Source of the DNA: Xestospongia bergquistia | Lineage: Eukaryota; Porifera; Demospongiae; Haplosclerida; Petrosiidae | Direction of reading: 5' to 3' | Assembly: GCA_963965975.1 (NCBI GenBank) | Contig: OZ014425.1 | Location: 1,126,501 to 1,190,500 of the forward strand | DNA length: 64,000 nt | Part shown: positions 11,823 through 24,539 of the stretch, piece by piece | How positions within the stretch are numbered: the first letter of the stretch is position 1 | Layout of the letters: every line of letters starts with the position of its first letter | Notes under the pieces: generated by a model | The model's input: the letters and a program-made list of their open reading frames with translations, nothing else | Database searches by the model: none | What the model was told of the DNA's origin: nothing | Translations under genes and position numbers: made by a program

Positions 11823-13483
11823 GCTCTACTATACATCTGATCACTTGGACACTTTCCTTGGTATAACATACGATGACAAAGTAGAACCTCATAAACACAA
11901 AGGAACTAAACCAGACGACATTTTTAAAGCCATATTGGAATGTATTCCAGATGGTTAGTAACCATGGCAACTAGTGTGTATCCCTTCTATTTTCTTGTAT
12001 TAATTAGGTTATATTATCAACCAGGACCAATTCTTGGCTCAGTTAATAGTGCCACGCCCCTTTATCCCATTTGGTGATCTACTACATGTACATGTGGGAG
12101 GAGATGGTCAAAGATACGAGATTTACAAAGTAATATAATAATGTAATATCTATGTCATTACGTGTTCTAGGTGGATATATCAGCTGCTGGATTCAAAGAA
12201 TATCATGCTCGGCTACAAACGTTTATCCTGTGGTTTATTGATGGAGCATCTTTTATAGGTGGGTGGAGAAGATTGAGTGTTACAGTAAATTTACTATGCC
12301 TACATCTTTTAGAAATTGATGATGAGAAATGGTCCTTCTATCTAATGTAAGATGTTTAAAGTAATAAGTCATTATCATATACCACCCTCTCTCTTCTCTT
12401 TCTTTCCTTCCTCGCATCCTCCACTAGATATGAGAAAACTATTGAGTCAGGTGGCTCTACTCATTATAGTATCACTGGATATGCTACTGTATATTCATAT
12501 TATGCTTACCCTGACAAGATCAGGCCTAGAATAAGGTACTACCTCACCTTGTACTCTGTAAACACACACATGTGAAATCTCTTTCTCTTTAGTCAAATGT
12601 TAATAATGCCACCATATCAAAGAAAGGGTTTAGGAGGTGTGTAAGAAATATCTTATACAGAGAATATATGATATTTTACTAGGTCAACTTTTACAAACAA
12701 TCTACAATGATCTGGTAGCTGATAAAGATGTACTGGATATAACAGGTTAATCCCATAACCCTAGTAACCATGGTAACCATAATAATCCTAGTAACTACAT
12801 CACATGACTATGCTCATTGAGTATTCCCACAACATTATAGATGTTCTCAAATGTGCTCCTATCAATATAATAATGTGTATTTTATTTCTTTAGTTGAGGA
12901 TCCATCTCCTGAGTTTACTGCTCTCAGAGATTACATAGATTGTCGTAATGTACTCAAGTTATCAAGCTTCCAACCTTCTTGTCTTCTTCAGTCTTATTAT
13001 CCTGAAATGGAGAGAGAATTCCAAGAGAAATTAAAACTTCATAAGGTATTATACATTGAATAGAGTAGCTAATATTGATGTGTTCTCTCTGTGTCATTCT
13101 GCCTTCTCCTTTAGAACCAATGTCGCAAAGTTTATGAAATTTTACGATTGAAAGTCACTGATAGAAGTGATATAGAACAATATCGTCAATACAGATTATT
13201 AGTAAAGAACAGACTTAATGGACCTTACCAGGTAAATATAACTGTGTTTAATAATATATATATTATTATAAATAGTTTTAAAATAACTATTACAACAATT
13301 TTATTGCAGAAACAACAACGAGATCTGGAAAGGCTCCAACGTCTGGGTTTGGATCAGACTGAATTGGTGGCAGCTGCTCCCTTGATTACAAAGGAAGAAA
13401 GAATGCGTTTACTTCATGAGGAATATGAAAGAATAGAGAACGAATATCGGACAACAATTGAGAAATTAGCTACAGATTATTAA
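11479..13483 (+). CDS. HAT1: Histone acetyltransferase type B catalytic subunit
   Basis: HAT1 acetylates newly made histone H4 (K5/K12) using acetyl-CoA before chromatin assembly, normally with an RbAp46/48 partner. The ATG at 11479 begins MFNGTDELEEFVCSSGTALELKF. The exons carry family landmarks in order: YTHQVFGE; YGYKNLKIKLYYTSD; YEIYKVDISAAGFKEYHARL; QTFILWFIDGASFIEIDDEKW; YAYPDKIRPRISQMLIMPPY; the acetyl-CoA loop QRKGLGGQLLQ; DITVEDPSPEFTALRDY; and KVYEILRLKVTD with EQYRQYRL. The C-terminus is a charged helix ending ATDY before TAA at 13481-13483. The second exon uses the acceptor CCAAG; the upstream TAG would give a premature stop. A (CT)n microsatellite at 11794-11821 forms the polypyrimidine tract of the acceptor before LYYTSD. 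The next gene starts 60 bp downstream. Confidence 0.95.
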
Positions 13484-13543
13484 CGGATAATTATTATTAG
13501 TTATTAAATAATGTAAAATCGGACCATTTAAGGCGTGTCCAGT

Positions 13544-16500
13544 ATGGATGACCAAATACCTTTACATTCTGCTTGCAAAGAAGGGAAACTGGAAGTTGTT
13601 AAGGAAAGACTAAAGTACTATCAAGAATGTGAGGTCGACCCATTTTTTCCAAATGCCAATGGAGATTCAGTCTTTCATGTTGCCAGTCAAAGTCCTGCCT
13701 GTGGTCTTGATGTGTTAGAAGAATTAATAACCACTTTTCGGTTCATGAGAAAGCGGAAAAAGAAGAAAGGCTCTGGTATCAACTCCTATTTGAGTGCCTC
13801 TGTAAATTCAAAAGGCTACACACCATTACACTGTGCGTGTGAGTCCAATAAGTTAAATTATGTGTATGTATATGTAAAAGAATTGCGTTTCTTTGGTAAT
13901 AACTCTAAATGCCCACGCACTCCCTTTGAAATAGCTTGCAGTTACAATAATAGTGAAATAGCTTCATTCCTATTAACAAAATGTCCATCTCTTTATGAAT
14001 ATTTTAGTGAAGGACTGGTTCTGGCTTATAGCAAAAATTTCATAGATTTGATGAAAAATGTTTGCTCAGAGCACAAAGCTACTGTTAAAGTCTTGAATTC
14101 GCTATGTCGTCAGCAAGAGTTCGATGTTGTTAAGTTTTGCATTGACAATAAGCTTTGTAAGCAAGAAGGTAGGCAATTGGCTCTTACAGCAGCATCTCAA
14201 GGTGAAGTGGAACTATTTGAATATCTGCTGTCTTCTAAAATGTTTGGTATTAATGTTGTTAACAAAAGTGGTGATAATATATTGCATTCGGCCAGTGATG
14301 CTGGTCAGTTAGCTATTGTATGCTCAGTATTAAAAGCAGGACACTCTAGTTTATTAGTCAATGAGAACAAAGAAGGTAAGAAGAGTCCACTAGATATTCT
14401 TTTTCAAAAAATCAACTCTGAAGAAATGACACGTTTTTGTGAGGAGCATTTAAAAATGAATTCAATACACATGTTCTGTCTAAAGCACAAACAAACTAAA
14501 CTATCCAAAGATGATATCAATTACATTGAACATGTAATCACTGAATCTCCCTCCTTTGTTATTGATATTGATATATTTGGCAAAACCCCTTTGGATTATG
14601 CTTATGAGTACAAACAAATTGAAGTCATTGAAATTATAATGAGAAAAGTGTTGGCTCACTTAATTGTCCAAAATGGAGCCGATCATTCTATTATTTTTAA
14701 GTATCAGAGCGAACATTCGAAGTCTACTACCAGCAAACAGACAGGTTTTAAAGTAATAATTGATTGCCTACAAAAAGTGGTAGAGCATCAATCATTTAAT
14801 CCTTGCTGCCGTAATAAGGAAGACAAATCACTACTCTTTTTTATTATGACAGACCTTCCCTACTCAAGTGAAATACTTGATAGTCTTATCGACATAATTT
14901 TACAACATTCTTTATACAATTCCAAAGCACTGAATGATGATGCTATGTCTATTATACAACACTATTGTCAGTCTTGTTATCACAAGCGGAATAAAGCGCA
15001 AAACGAGAAATTTGTTTCCCTTTTCTCTAAGATAACTCAACATCGCCATTTTGATCCAACAAATGTTTCTGTCGAGGGCGGGAACACATTTCTGCATTTA
15101 GCAACTGCTTGTAATTGGCTTGAATTAATACAGCATTTTCTTCATCAGTTTCCTAAAATATCTGTGAATGCTAAGAACAACGTGGAGAAGACACCATTAG
15201 AAATGGTTCGATTTGATAAAGAAAATTCCTGCACTATTTTTGAGCTGCTAATAGGCAGTGGAGCACAAGTGTTATCTTCACCAATTGATGACAAGAGAAA
15301 TACTCTTCTTCATTTCGCATGTTTTAAGAATTCTCCTACCTTGCTTAGGAAGCTATTACAGACTACCGTTATTACTGAGATGTTGAATGCTCTCAATGAT
15401 GAAGCCAAAACTCCACTTCATCTATTATGTTCTCATCCTAAACGCAACATCAATGCTGAATGTTTTGAGATATTGCTCAGTCATCCTGATGTGAAGGTAA
15501 ATTGTACTGACACTTTCAACAAGAGACCTTTACAAATTCTTACAGGTGGCATCAAATTTGTTGCTCAGGATCAAATTAAGCGCTCTGCAAAACTCATTAC
15601 ACAACATCCTTCATTCAAACCTAACAGTGTTTACATTAAGGAAATTTTATTATGCCTGTGGTGTAGTATCGGTCTTGTTGAGTTTGTTAAGGAAATAATA
15701 TCTACCAACGAAGCTTTATTAAAGGGCAGCTATAGATTGAATATTCAAAGTAAATTGGAGGAAACATTGCTGCATGTTGCTTGTAGAAATTGTAATCCTG
15801 AAATTGTGGAGTATCTTTTGAGCTTTGATGAACCTTCTATAACTTCTCTAAACAAATATTCGCAAACACCATTTCACTCTCTTTGTTGGGAAGTAGGTCG
15901 CTTTAATACACAGAACTGTGAGAGCGTTCTTAGTACTTTCACTTTGTTATCAAGCCATTCATCTTTTGAATCAGTAGTTAACTGTACAGTGAATGGTGAG
16001 ACTGCTTTGCATCTGTTATGTAGACCAAAGCAAGATGGTGATCATAAAGCTAGTCTTGCACTATTACAAGCAATATTGCAGATCCCAAATGTTGATCCTA
16101 ATATTCCAGATCGTAATGACACCACTCCTTTGCTGCTGGCCTGCAAGCAGTTGTTGCCCGATCATGTCAAAGGTTTATTAGCTTCTCCAACCATTATGCT
16201 AAATTCATCTTATCTTTCATATCTGGTAAATATACCACAGTCTCAAAAGAACGACAAACTAATTCAGATATGCAGTATGATAATAAATCACGACAATTTT
16301 AAACCCACTGGCAATGAATCTGAAAAAATTCTTTTTCAGGTTCTATGCAGATCAGATTCAACTATATTTCCTAAAAGAACTGATTTATTGAAGAGTTTGT
16401 TAAGTTATGTTGATAACAGTGGAAACACAGCACTTCATATTGCCTGTAAAAAATTAGCAAAAGAAACAGTCAGTTATTTTCTTAAATCAGGCAGTGCTCA

Positions 16501-19500
16501 TGTAAGTCAAAACAAACAAGGACAGACTCCTTTTCATGTCATCACTACATGTAAGGGATCAGAAAAAGTACTTTGTGAGATATTTACCTTACTTGTAAGT
16601 CATTCTTCTCACGATGAAAATCTTTTAAGCATTCAAGACTCTGACGGGAATACTTGTTTACATTTAGCTTGTAAAACCTCAAATGTAACACTTGTTACTG
16701 ATATTGCTAAAGCTAATAGTGCTGTACTTAACATACAAAATAAGGAAGGAAATACTCCACTTCATATTGCTTGTATGAATGGTTTAGAAGGAAAAGCTAT
16801 TATATCTGCTTTGCTTGCAATAGAAAGTATTGATGTTCATATCAAAAACAATTTATTACAAACTCCTTTACACATTTTTTTAGTTAGTTTAAAATTAGAG
16901 AAAGGTATAGATGAGTTAGATAAATATTTTGACAATGATAGCAATTATGCTGATAGTAATGACGATAGTTATATTGAAGTTAACATACTATGTGAATGTC
17001 TATCTCTTAATGAGCCAACATTTGCCTCTGCCAATGAAGTTTGCACATTATTAATGGGTCATTCTTCATTTACAAATGACCTTTTAACTTTTCAGGACCA
17101 TCATGAAAATACATGTTTACATCTAGCTTGTCAGAGTGCTAATGTATATCTTGTTACTGCTATCATTGAAAAAGTTAGCACTAATGTGGTTAACATGCAA
17201 AATAACAATGGAAGAACAGCTATGCATATTGCTTGCGAAATGAAAGCTGTTGAAATAATCAATGTTTTTCTTCGATGCGAAAAAACAGATTTAACAATTC
17301 AAGACAAGAACCAAAACAACCCAGTTCATTGCCTCTTACTTTCAATTCGAGAATGTCCTAAATCATGTCCCTGCAGATCAATTGACAACAGTCAGCTTTG
17401 GGATGCAATTACCACAGAAGCTACTTGCCTGCACCAAAACAATGCTGAACATACATATACTACTCCTTTACACTTGTTAGCTTCAAAATACCCAAGTGAA
17501 TTTGATCGTTTATGCGTTGCTGATAGCAGCAGATTTGATTTAAATATCCGAGATCGCTATGGTAACACACCCCTTCATCTTGCTTGCTCAAAATCATCGT
17601 CAGAATTTACATCAGTACTTTGTTCAAATGATGACAAAAAGTATACAAATGCAGATGTTTCTATTAAAAACAATGATGGAAACACTGCCCTTCATCTGGC
17701 TTGTAAAAATAATTGTGGATATTACATCAAAATACTAGCAGAACTGATGGAAGACATTAATCTTAAAAACAATGCCGGTGCAACCGCTCTTCATTGTCTT
17801 TGTGCACATTTTCATAATGACCAATTTGCAAAAAGTTGGGAAGTATTGCTCTCTCATTCTTCTTTTGATCCTAATGTTCAAGATAAGAGCAATTCCACCA
17901 TTTTGCATTTTCTTTGCAAACAATGTACAAATGATTCTGCAAATCTCAAAGCTGTCAAACTTCTTGTTGACCATCCTGATACAGACTTGGATTTGACAGA
18001 TTCTGACAACAATACCTGTTATCATCACGCATATTTTAGCAAGAATAATAATCTTATCAAACTTTTACTCCAAAAAAACAAAAGAAATCTTTCACCAGTG
18101 ACAATGTTCCTGAAATTACAACACAGTGACACAGATTCTGCTGATACTTGGACAGCTATTCAACAAGCTATGTCAATCAAGTCTGACCAAGTCTTCGATG
18201 AAGATGGCAACACTGCTCTTCATTTAGCTTGTCAAACAATTTCTCTACCAGTTGTCAAGAAAATGCTTCGAAGCTTTAGAAGAAAAATTGAAAATATTCC
18301 TGCAAACAAATCCCAGCAAACTCCATTGCATTTGTTATTGCTTAACGTTCTTCACAGACCCAATCCAAAACAAGAATTGAAGACTCTTTTAAGATATGAC
18401 TGGGCATTGCTGTTCAAGTGTGGCATCAACAATAAAGATGAAAAAGGGAACACACTTTTACATTATATATGTGAAGAACAAAATGTGCCATTGCTTCAAA
18501 TGGTAGCTTCAAAGATGATATGTGATTTTGATATTCGGAACAATGAAGGTCTATTACCTCTTACAATTGCTGAAAAGGCAGGAAATAGAAGTTTTTTTCT
18601 TCGAGTTTTAATCAAGTACTTGGAGAAGCAAGGTTAGTGAAATAAATTATATTTTGTACAACATTTAATAATTTTCTTTTTACAGGAAATCAACAGCACT
18701 TAGTGAGCTACTATAAAACAGTTCTCAAAGTTGGAGTTATTCCTATAAAGATTGTAAAATGTATTCTCACAGGACCACCAGAAGCCGGTAAGAGTACCTT
18801 AAAGCAACGATTACTGGGAGAAGTATCCTTCTGGGATCTATTAAATTATTACCGTACTGATTCAGTAAGCACAGGAGTTTCTGATTCTCCGCTAATAGTA
18901 ACTGTTCGTAATGTCTCACAAGAAAGTGTTACATTGTCTGATAGTAAATGGACAACAATGGGATTTCGTGATCAGGCAGGAGCCATATTGGAAACTTTGA
19001 CATCAACTATTCATGATGCTATCCAAGAGTTGCCTTCTGATCTTGAACAAGCCACCAATGCTGAATCTGTAGTTTCTACTATCCAAGCTTCTACTCTTGA
19101 ACAAAGTGACAAGAATAATACCAAATCGTTATCTTCAAAATGTTTTAAATCAAATTTCCAAGAGTCGAAAGTTAAAGGCAAAAAACAAAACAAATGTCAA
19201 GACCTTGATTGGCCAGTGAGAGAGTTGAGAAAAATGGTTAATTCTATTCCAGCTCAAAAATCAAAATCACCTTCTCAAAAATTTGTTACAATTGAAGACT
19301 TAAATAAAAACCCAATGCTTCGTATCATAGATACTGGAGGACAACCAGAGCTTCATGAATTACTGCCAGTGTTTGTAACTGGTCCAGCTATCAACTTGGT
19401 TGTGTTTCGTTTAGACAGGCCTCTTCAAAACCATTATGAAATACAATACAGAAAAAAGGATACCAAATCAGAGCCATATCAATCATCCCTTACACATGAA

Positions 19501-21244
19501 GAGATGGTGTTTCGTTCACTTGCTAGTATAGCTTCTCTTGGCTATGGACAACAACTACCTACTTCTGGTCCTGTCACTGATCAGTCACCAGCGGCTTTCA
19601 TCATTGCAACTCACAAGGACTTAGTTACTGATGAAGTTGTTCATGAAACAAACAGTCACTTGGAGTCTGTTATTAAAGATGGTGATTTTTACCAAAAAGA
19701 AATTGTCCAATATTGTAAAGAAGACCAAGCTATATTTGCAGTTAACTGTATTGCTCTAGAATGTGAAGAAATTGACGTTCTCAGAGAAAGAGTGTTTAAA
19801 GTAGTTAAACACAACTTTGATCCTTTACCTGTTCCAGTGCCATGGTTAATATTGAGTATTAAACTTCAGATGGCACTTGAGAAAAAGCAGCTCCATCCAG
19901 TTATCTCTTATGATAAATGTAAGGAATTTGCAGAAACTTGTGGTATTCAAAGTGATGACTTGAAAGCTGTGTTGTGGTTCTTTCACAATGCAATGGGAGT
20001 AGTTATGTATTTTCCAACAGTTCCAGAGCTTGAGTCTATTGTTATTCTTGATCTTCAAGCTATATTTGATTGCATCACTGAACTTATTACTTCATGCTTT
20101 CTTTTTGAGAATATTGGCAGTAAAGTTGGATCAGAAGAGTTTTTTAAATATGGCTGCTTCTCGATGAAAAATTTGAAGAGAGTCTTATCAGAACAAGACA
20201 TTGGCAATATTTTTACAGCTGAACAAATGGTGGAATTGCTGCTTCACTTAAATGTCATAGCCAGGCTAGACAGGGATAAATTTTTCATGCCATGTGCACT
20301 GAAACCAAATTATGAGTTTAGTTCTGATTCAGATAGCTATCCTGCCTGTCTTCTTGTAGGCTTTGAGTGTGGTTACTGTCCTGTAGGATTATTTACTAGC
20401 CTTGTTGTCTATCTTCTTAGCAAGCCATTAGAATACGAATGGAAACTATCCCAAGGTACTCAATATCGTAATGAAATATGCTTTGAAGTTGGTGATTACG
20501 ATGAAGTAACTCTCATAGCTCGTCCTACATACTTGGAAATACAAGTTTCTCGAGAATCTTCACTTGTTTCTGGCTCTCAAGCAAATGTTTGCCAACATAT
20601 TCGTTCTGTAGTCAATGAAGGAATCAATGTAGTGTTAAAATCATTGCACTATGTTGATACCAAACACCACTTTGGTTTTCTCTGTCCATTTCAATGTAAG
20701 CCTTCTCATCCTGCTGTTGTATGTAAAGACCCTAGCGCTAGCTGTTTGCCACAGGCTTATAAATGTAAGCGAAAAAAGGAGATGAGCTGTCTAATTGAAA
20801 AACACCTTATCTGGTATGGAAAGGTAAAATGTGTTTATGTGTCACATCTCTGTTATTAATGTTTTTATATATACTGCAGGAACCTGCTGTAGAAAAACTA
20901 AACAAAATTCTTGGTTAGTACTAATGTTATTAAAATATATTATTGATCTGTCAATACAAATAGAAATACCTGACTTAAATGATGTGTTAAATGAACTTGT
21001 TGATTTCAACGATTGGATGAAACTCGGTCTTGCTCTTGGACTTTATTTTCCTACTCTTGATAAGATAGAGCAAAGTCGAGGTTCGGATGTTGATCGCTGT
21101 AAAATGGAGATGTTACACAGTTGGCTGAAAAAAGCAGATAATGTTGAACGTAAAGGAGGACCTACCTGGAGGCAGTTGATTTCAGCTTTAGAAAAAATTG
21201 ATAAAGCTCTTGCTGATAAAATCACCGAAACACTGGAGAAGTAG
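13544..21244 (+). CDS. Giant ankyrin-repeat / ROC-COR GTPase / Death-domain protein
   Basis: Predicted 2,513 aa from four exons: 13544-18632, 18686-20823, 20880-20913 and 20964-21244. All junction phases match. The ATG at 13544 (MDDQIPLHSACKEG) is the first in frame. Residues 1 to about 1,690 lie in one exon of about 5.1 kb and contain well over 20 ankyrin repeats (GNTALHLACK type), many alternating with LLSHSSFDPN-type halves. A ROCO GTPase module follows: P-loop GPPEAGKST at about residue 1726, G3 DTGGQPE at about 1912, and G4 THKD at about 2005. The COR region contains FHNAMGVVMYFP and VILDLQAIFD. Residues about 2421-2513 form a Death-type domain (LGLALGLYFPTLDKIEQ). By family knowledge, ROCO proteins are large multidomain GTPases, and Death domains suggest stress, immune or cell-death signalling. 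The exact substrate and partners cannot be read from the sequence. Confidence 0.92.
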
Positions 21245-22059
21245 TAATGTAAGTCCATATATACAATGTGCAGACTATTATTGATCCTTGTATTTTTTTC
21301 CAGGTTACTACTTCATCACGTCACTTCACTTTGCTATGCATTTATGCCTTTTTTCTTTTGCTTCACATTTTTTGTATCTTTCCCCTAATCTCTTTAAACA
21401 AACTAACATTTTCATCTTCTCTTCTTGTCTCTATGCACTATGTTATAGTTGTTATCTTTGACCATTACATATACTTCATGACATCCACTAATACATTAGC
21501 TATATATAATTATAATAATATGCTTTCAAGTAGTAACTTTTATATTGAGGATGTATGGTGTTTCATAATCTCTCTTGTTCTTTAATTTTCATTGAACGTG
21601 TATTGTTCATCTCTCCTCATGATATGCTACCATCATTCACATGTGTTATATTCTATCTGTCAACTTTTACTCTTTTATCAATCATTGCTCTAAAGGTAAG
21701 CTTCAATAAAAATGCAAAAGACATTAAAAGTATTGGTATATTACAGTATTCTACTGTTTTGTAGGTGGTATAGCATTTCAACACTAGGTACAGAATAAGA
21801 GACAATCTACACTGTAACTTATGAGACTCATTGAAGTCATTTGGAGAAATAACAATGCTATTAATGAAGTTTCAAGGAACAGAGGACATATGGTTGTGAT
21901 GCTGAACATCATTTAAGTTAACAAATAATTATACCAAACTTCCAATAAAACAATAGGTATTTTTATAATTATAACTTGTTCTCTTTTCAGTGTGTATTTT
22001 TGGCAAAAAAATCATTAGTCTACAACAAAATTAAAATTTTGCATAATTAATATTTAATT
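21245..22059. other. Convergent intergenic region
   Basis: It lies between the stop of the ankyrin-ROCO gene and the stop of the coiled-coil gene. A possible 3'-UTR intron (GTAAGTCC at 21248 to TTCCAG at 21303) follows the ROCO stop. Short open frames here are T-rich and not exon-like. Nothing else is supported. Confidence 0.4.
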
Positions 22060-24539
22060 TTATTGATTATTGCTAGTAGCTATTTTTTCTAAAGCATCTG
22101 TAAACATTTGACGAGTGTTATGTAGTAATGTCTGAAAGAGTTTCATATCTTCTACTTTTTGTTGTCGAGTAAGTTGAAGTGTATCCTTTAAAATTGTATT
22201 CTCATCTTCTTGAATTAAAAGTCTACAACAATACAAGTACAATTAAATGGAAAGTATACTAAATGCAATGTACCGTTCTTGAAGAGATTCCATTGAATTA
22301 GACTTCTTTGTTTTATTTGGCACTCCTTTTTGTTGTCTTTCCAGTAACAACAATTGTTGTTTATATGTAGAAACTTCAGACATTGTTGAATCTAATCTAA
22401 AATCAACAAACCTACATAATATATACTTCAATGATATATCAATTATACCTTTGTTGTAATAATTGACTCAATCCTAATAATCGATCTCTTTCTATTTCTG
22501 CCACTCTACACTGAGTAATCAGATGTTCCATATCATCACTAAATTGTCTGTAATAACAATAAGTACACAGACTATGCATGATTAATGTAACATTACACAC
22601 TTTCCTGGTAAGCCTCCAGCAGACACACAACTTCGTACTTGACTAAATGTTTTCTTATGTATTGTAGTTTGTTTAATGGGAGGTAATTTGACTTCATTTT
22701 CCATCACTTTTGGACTACTTTTTTCAATGATATTGTCGCTATGAGGATTAACAATATGATGGTGATGTGGTCTCTCTTGAAGTTGTGATTGTAATTCTGA
22801 TACAGTCTTTTGCAGTCTCTGTCTCTCTCCCTCACTGTGACTTAACTGACTACGAATCTGTTTTAGCATTTTATCATATTCTTCCAAACCATTTTTCTGT
22901 CTTCGTTCATTTGAAAAACTTTCATATTCATCTCTTATTTTCATAACTTCTCTCTCCTTTTCTCTCAAATCATCTATGAGAGAAGTCACTTGAGATCGAA
23001 GATCTTTATTTTCTGAGGCAAGTGTCTTGTTACGAGCTTTTAAAGCACTACATTGTTGCTTTAAATTACTGTGTTCAGTTTGAAGCTGCTCCATTTCAGA
23101 TTTAAACTCCTGCAATATAAAGAATCAATAACAAAATGTTGGATAATTAGTATTATTGTTCCACCTGTAGTCTCTTTTTGTTTTCACTTTCAATCTTATG
23201 AACAGTTTCTCTTTGTTTGTCATCAAACTGTGTCATATGACTACTTTGACTTCTACTAGTTTTGCTCTGACTATCTACTTGTCTCTGGAGCTCAGATACC
23301 TATAGACACTAACATTAATAACATGGACTAGTATCTGACCCACCTTGTCCTGTAACGCAATGATTTGTTGTGCTCTTCCTCTCCATCCTGTACTAGTACC
23401 AGTTATTAAATTTTGAATATTTATTCCTTCACCAACCTCCTTAACTAACACCTATAGGGCATATTATATACATGTAAATAAAGTATGCAGCTGATGTATG
23501 TATGACTAGCTAGACCTTTTGTGCCATTTTCAGATCTTGTTTCAGTAGTTGACATTGGTTGCGATATTCTGTGGCCTTTTGTTTGCTGTGAGCTAGTTGA
23601 TCTTCTAAATAAGAGATGGTGTCTTTCTGTTGTTGTTCTATGGAGGGATCAGATTGAGTTCTTCTCTCTTCCTCTTTAGAAAGCTAAATAAAATATGATA
23701 TACATGATTTATTTTGACTTAGAGTTAAACTAGAACAGTCTTTCTCTATTTGTATTTACCTCATGAGCATTTACTACAGTTTGCAATTGAGTCACTTGTC
23801 CTTGAAGTTGTCTTGTCCTATTTCTCTCTCGTGTTAGTTCAGTATGAAGATCCCTATTCTTACGAGACAATTCAACAATTTTCTGCGTTGCTGATCCACT
23901 TAGGCCATTTCCTAGTAAATAATAAAATTTTATATGGCAACTATTGGTGATCTAGCTCACCAGCCATAATAATTCTTTCCTCTTCAAGTTGCTGTTTCAG
24001 TTTCTCAATCTCATTTTCCTTTACTTTTACTTCTGAAGTCATTTTTGATGTTTGCAATTGTAATTGCTGCAATAGAATAATATGATTAGTTTGTATCTAT
24101 CTATCTATATATCTATCTATCGATATATATATATATATTTAAAGTACAAAAACTAACTTCAATTTCTTTTTGTAGAAATGCCTTCTCTAACTAGAAAATT
24201 TAAGTGTGTGTGTATGCGTTATATAATTATTTTTTAAAAATATTACTCCAAGTTGCTGACCTCATCCTGGGTTTCTTGATGTTTTCCATCAGTTGTTTTC
24301 TGTGCATGAGTCTAAGAAATAAATGGAATACGAACATACTTTTAATAATAGATGAAAAATTGATGGTCAACTCAGTTTACCTTAAGATCCAAGTCATCAA
24401 ATGTTGCACTATTAAGGCTGCAGAATGGTTTGTCCGAAGGTTTTTTGCTATTGTTTGCGTTGCTATGATTAGATTTAGCACTCATTTTCTCTTTCAATCT
24501 GCTTATCTGGTGCTCTTGGAGTTCTTGCAGGCATGCCAT
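22060..24539 (-). CDS. CCDC13: CCDC13-like coiled-coil protein
   Basis: The ATG at 24539 starts MACLQELQEHQISRLKEKMS and the stop is at 22060. Roughly a dozen short exons encode almost continuous heptad-rich coiled coil. The segment with IVELSRKNRDLHTELTRERN, preceded by EEERIIMAGNGLSGSATQK, resembles the conserved block of vertebrate CCDC13 (KIVELSKKNR). The following QLQGQVTQLQ and the C-terminal pieces (CRVAEIERDRLLGL, LIQEDENTILKDTLQLTRQQK) also fit. CCDC13 is a centriolar-satellite protein linked to ciliogenesis and genome stability; that role here is inferred by homology. A basic, His-rich linker (ERPHHHHIVNPH) and the segment PPIKQTTIHKKTFSQVRS separate the coils. Other centrosomal coiled-coil families are the main alternative. 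Confidence 0.72.

Noticed and set aside
21268..21585. 105-codon plus-strand ORF after the ROCO gene
   Set aside because: It is a T-rich frame with Phe/Leu/Ile runs, consistent with a 3' UTR and not a protein.
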